This document shows positions 59,180 to 64,000 of a DNA stretch of 64,000 bases, one piece after another. Numbering within the stretch: position 1 is the first letter of the stretch; each line of letters opens with the position of its first letter. Source of the DNA: Scortum barcoo (Eukaryota; Chordata; Actinopteri; Centrarchiformes; Terapontidae); assembly GCA_023238725.1 (NCBI GenBank), contig CM041544.1, positions 5,538,001 through 5,602,000 of the forward strand, in the 5' to 3' direction. The notes beneath the pieces were generated by a model, which saw only the letters and a list, made by a program, of their open reading frames with translations, did no database searches and was not told the origin of the DNA. A program made the position numbers and the translations under genes.

Positions 59180-62100
59180 CTATGCAACTACATGTTAGAA
59201 TCCTAAATAGTGAATGAAACTTATGTAATGATGAAAGACTAAATTGTTGTAAAATTGGTCACATAATGTTCCAAAAACTTTTTTTCACTGCAGTATCATG
59301 CTCTTTATTTTTTTTCAATGAAAAGGAAAATGGAGGTTTACAGACCTGGTGCTGCTGCTACTAAGTGGAATGATGAATGATGAGTGTTTGAACAGCTGCC
59401 TCACCTACACTGGGAGGGGTGTATGTTGGAGCACATAAATGATGAGTACGCATACATGCACAATGGAAATATTAAATACAGTCATAGACATGTTAATTCC
59501 TCCATGTCTTTGTTTAATGAAATCTTCAAAACACACCTTATGGACTGAAAAGTCCAAAAGATCTCCCTGTTTAAAGGCATTTATTCACTCTCAGTGTCTC
59601 AAGGTTATGTGCCATGTGGAGACAAAATTCAGAGCCATTTGCAATTTCATGACAACACAGAGAAATCATCATCTGTTGTCAGTTTGAAAGACAATTTCAT
59701 AATGACAGGGTGCCACCCAGTGGCTCCACACATTACAATAAAACACAACACACTGAATAAGACACATAGTTGTGCTGTATCTGTTTAGCTCAGCACCACG
59801 AAGTAATATGATTTCTGACCACAGTAAAGTTTCAGTTTCACACGTGACAAGGACCAAACATGTAAAATATGCTCTTAGAAATAGTAATAATTAGATTTCA
59901 AACTCACTCCATGGACCAAAACAAGAATCTACTCTATTTTTTTTATTTCCTCTCTCCCTGTAAATCAGAAATAGGCTTCATACATTGTGTTTTGCTTGGA
60001 GAGAAAAACTGGCCTCAGCACCCAGTCATCCTTACAGTGAGTCAGAGAGGAACATACAGTAACAATCATCAAACCACAATCCTCCTTCTTCTCTGTTGTT
60101 TTTTTAAAATCTACATCTGCCTTTAAACTATATGGCACTGTGGTCTGAAATTGTAGTACTTTTCTTGCTACCAGTAGCTTTTTGTTTTTTACTTATAAGG
60201 GTTCCCTGTCTGACAATATGATTTATGACAGTTGACTTTGGGGATGGTTGCACCAAAGAAAATGAGAAGTTCTTGTTGTTGAACGCCACAGCTTGTACAG
60301 CACCTAGTGTTTTTCTGTTTTAGTAATTTGCAAAATGTGTGCCAATTGTAACAAATTACAGCCACATGAACAGTACACAGTGAGAAATACAGAAAACAGA
60401 AGTAGCTGAGTATGTAAGTACAGAATATTACATATGAGTGCATGGCTAGAATACCCTTTTGGATATGCAAATTGCATGTTTAGCATATTTAACCACCAGC
60501 TTCTCTGTGATAACTGTATTTCAAAATTTCTTTCTTTTTTATGTCTTAAATACTTCAACCTGTCCAAACAACACTATTTTGTAAATCACAGTCCAACAGT
60601 TTATTTGAGTCTAGAAGCACATTTTAGTGTTCTAATTATTTTAAGGCAGGAATAATTAAACTGGCAGAAATCATACAAACAGTATCCCTAACTGCTTTTT
60701 ATAGCCTTGTTGTTTCTCACTGCCAGTTCATTTATTTTTTCCAAGCATTGTGGCTGTGTGTGTCATGGACGTCTCTGCTCAAGCGCGGCCCCCCAGCGGA
60801 CGGCCTTGAATAGAGTGACCGGGGGCATGTGACATGTTTGGTGACCGTTTCTGACGGGGCGCTAATGATCGACTGGCACGCAAGCACGTTGTTAGCCAGC
60901 CGGACGAATTAGCAGGTTGCATGCAAAGGACTTGGGATCAGGCCAGACCACAAAATAGTTGAGTCATTTTCATTCTTCCTCTCCCTGCCCTTGGAGGGAA
61001 GTGCAAATGCAGATAATCTCATTAGTAAACTATAACTTTTGTAAAAGAACTTTAGAGTAACCCTTGATTGAACATTTTCAGTGGCTGTGAATTGATACGC
61101 CTGCACAGCTATTGCAGGTATGACTTGAGTCGATCTGAGCAAATTAAAACTTATTATATCACCCTCACATGATGTTCTTTACTCAGCATGCCATGTGACC
61201 AACTTCAGTTTTATCTTACTGTTTCATCTGCCACCCAACCAGCTTGGCGTTTCAGTGGTTAGCTCTTGTACTGACCCTTTGACCTGACCCTGCTATGAAG
61301 GATGGATGGTGCACGACCCTGGAGGTGTCATGATCATCTTAAGATCTTCTGATTTGTGGTGTTTAAGCACAAAAATGTTGATCTGTTTTGTCATCTGCAT
61401 GCTTTGATCGCTGAAACACTTTTCACACACTATTCAGCAGTAACAATAGTTTGACAGTCCAGCGGCAGGTTATGAAAGGACAAACACCACAACATTTTCA
61501 GATTTTAGTATATCCCTGTAAACAAAATAGATCCCTGCATATGATCAACATATTATCCAGAGAAAAATTTAACTACCGTCACGTAGATGAATGTCTCTAC
61601 GCTAAGGAGATCTTAGTCCCAGGACAAATGAGGGCACATCCAGTCCTAATTGTGTTTGACATTCATAAGTGAGGAATGTTCTGATCAAGAGCTGAGACAA
61701 ATCTGGGTGGTCTGGCTTCATGCCAACAAAGTGAAAAATCCTTTTATTAAAGTTAAAGCTGACGATGATTATTAAAGCGCTGGGTTTCTGCTAAATGTGG
61801 CTGTCTTCTAATGATTGTGGTCTTGAGAGTGAGAGCAGCAGACAGACACTATTGTAACAGAGGAGGGTGCTGCTCACTGTTTTCTGACTCTGATATCATT
61901 ATGACCATTGTGAAGCTTTGTGCCTGACACATTTTCAAGAATTTGACCAAACATTTTCTGTTATCTGTGTTGTCTGTCTTGCAAGTTAAGTTCTTATGTT
62001 CAAATGTCTTACTTCATTTTAATAGGTCATGAATAAAATAAACTAATAAACTATTCCTTCATTTCATTAAATAAATGAGCACAGTAAAAGTTATACAGTA

Positions 62101-64000
62101 GGAGCAAAAGAATTCCTACAAATTGAGGAAGGATTTTATGGCATCTTTAATGACGCCCATTTTTGATCACAATTTAGTTCTTCTTCTAATTTTGTTTTGC
62201 TTTTTATTAAACTTTTCTGCCTTTATTTGACGGATGAGCAGGAGCAGGGGGGCTAACATGCAACAAATGTTCCAACCATAACTGAACTGATGGAGGTAAA
62301 AGCACTAAACAGAGGGGACACCAAATTCATATATTTGTAGAAAAATGTGTAGTACCTCTACTCACCTCAAAATACATTAATCTGTCTTGTGACATAACCA
62401 AAACTATTCCTGCTTTGTTAGAAAATGTAAAAGAAAGCATTTCTTATAATAAGTAGCTTATAGGTTTCCAGGGCCTTTAAAAAGCCACAATGGGGCTTCA
62501 AACGCACACAATCAGCTACAGTACTAAAATATAATTGAGAAATAGCATTATCTAATTGAATAAACTCAATGCATATTTTCAATTCAATTTAAAAAGAAGA
62601 TCATATATTACTAAAATTACTTTGTGCTAAACTGACATGGAAAAGCTGGCATATGGCCCTTTTCATTGACAGCGGTTTAATGGATTTGAACAGATTATCT
62701 TGTAAATGTCTGCTGATTTGGTTAAAATTTGAACATTCTGATGGAAAGCTTTCTTGTTCCTGTGTGTTTACCACTCTCTGATCACAGAAAACCTGCTGCT
62801 AGTGGGAGCAGTCTGGCATTAGCAGTATTTAACCCTGTTCCTGTTTGTGTGCTCCTTATCTGATTAAATTCAGCAATTCATCACTTTGACCCGTTACAAA
62901 AACTGGACGCCAGAGCAGCTCCCTAAGGCCATGAGCACTCAGGTCATCGGAGGACATCAACTTAGACCTCTGTGATTTGTCTTGGGTTTGGGATATTCCT
63001 CACAAAATGCCGTGTTCCTCAGACTCACTGACAGCCGAAGAGCGAGCTGCATCTGGGAGACTTCTTTGCTGGTATTTGCCCCCGTGGCAAGAAGAAGACC
63101 CTGTGACCTGTGATCCCTGGGAAAGGTCAGTTATGTAAGAGTTGGTGTGTGGGATTAATGAGGCTGTTGTGCAACAATGTAGAAGATGTTGTGCCATCAG
63201 CAAAGGAAACCTGAGGTAACTGGGAAAGTGACCGCTCAAAAACAATATTCTAGTGTTTCATTCAGTGTTATGGCACGACTTGCCTACAGGGGGCTCACTC
63301 GAGTTACTTTTTTTCTTCTGTCAGCTTAGTGAGGAATTGATAACTTGAATCACAGGCCTGTGGGGAAGAGATTTAAAGGTGTATTTTTACAGGGGAATAT
63401 TGGAAAAAAAAGAATGACATCCTGCTTTGAGTTATTGAGTCATCCTCGGTGATCCAGACATCCAACTCCTATTGTATTGTTCAATGTTAAAACTCTGGGT
63501 AGTCATTTAATGCAGATCCTGATGCATACTGGGAAGAGAGCCAGGGCTCCTCAGTCCTCACAGATGATTGACAATCCAGTGAAAGAGGCTGAAGTATAAG
63601 CTGTTATATTGCTTTACTCCCCGCGGTGTCAAATGGAAATGAGATGAATTTCGCAGACGTAACTTGGTGTGTTTCAGGTGGAGGCACAATGCAGCTCTTG
63701 AGAGCCGGACAGAGGTCACAGCACCATGAGAATATCATCAGCACTCATTCATAACTCTTTATCATTTTGTTTTTCTAAAATTGGAAGTTTGGAGATCTTG
63801 TGTCTTGCTCTCTATCTTTCTCTCCATGCTGAGTGTTGTTCCGCTTTACTGCCTGGCTGTAATTCAGCTGTGCAAACCTGAAGTGTAAAAGCTCCTCCAA
63901 ACAAAGCGTAAAATGAATGGCCGCCAGCTGCTGTTTCTTTTTACGGTCCTAGGAAAGGAACCTGCTTGGAAATTTCCTGCAGATGTGATCGCTTGACTGG
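59180..64000. other. gene-free end of the window
   Basis: AT-rich, with no recognisable gene. The block at about 60770-60910 is unusually GC-rich and unique-looking. A possible SINE head fragment (AGCTTGGCGTTTCAGTGGTT, 61241-61260) is visible. The rest shows nothing that I can support. Confidence 0.45.

Noticed and set aside
1..64000. CRISPR arrays, operons, phage or viral genes
   Set aside because: No regularly spaced direct repeats, no compact gene runs and no viral proteins were seen. The window is vertebrate nuclear DNA.

Overview
The window is nuclear DNA of a ray-finned (teleost) fish. Two genes with small GT-AG exons are embedded in AT-rich sequence. The sequence carries CA/TA microsatellites and several Tc1-like, hAT-like and other teleost repeats. 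There are no bacterial operons and no viral genes.

Region 1 (1-2288): a truncated Tc1-like transposon remnant (1-720), then 5' flank. Region 2 (2289-15228): a complete kynurenine 3-monooxygenase gene (kmo, + strand, 15 coding exons, 471 aa predicted), with a frameshifted Tc1-like element in intron 12. Region 3 (15.2-17.2 kb): a short tail-to-tail intergenic spacer that holds a palindromic teleost repeat. Region 4 (17196-24060, - strand): a complete opsin-3 (encephalopsin) gene, opn3, with 4 coding exons and 387 aa predicted, starting in a CpG-rich promoter. The tail-to-tail kmo/opn3 arrangement is the known vertebrate linkage, and it supports both gene names.

Region 5 (24.3-64 kb): about 40 kb with no recognisable complete gene. 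It contains a Tc1-like element broken by a hAT-like insertion (45.3-47.0 kb), a hAT-like element inserted in a palindromic repeat (50.1-51.4 kb), and a hAT-like element holding a smaller inverted-repeat element (58.4-59.2 kb). It also contains a SINE-like copy, a broken charged-protein pseudogene (36.2-36.6 kb) and three coding-like patches with splice signals (28.1, 43.0 and 47.2 kb). These patches might be exons of an unidentified + strand gene.

The two genes do not form a pathway. KMO is a mitochondrial outer-membrane flavoenzyme of tryptophan catabolism, and OPN3 is a light-sensitive receptor of the plasma membrane; they are neighbours only. I found no convincing new biological system. 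The points most worth a second look are the orphan exon-like patches, the datable nested transposons, and a degenerate repeat array in opn3 intron 2.
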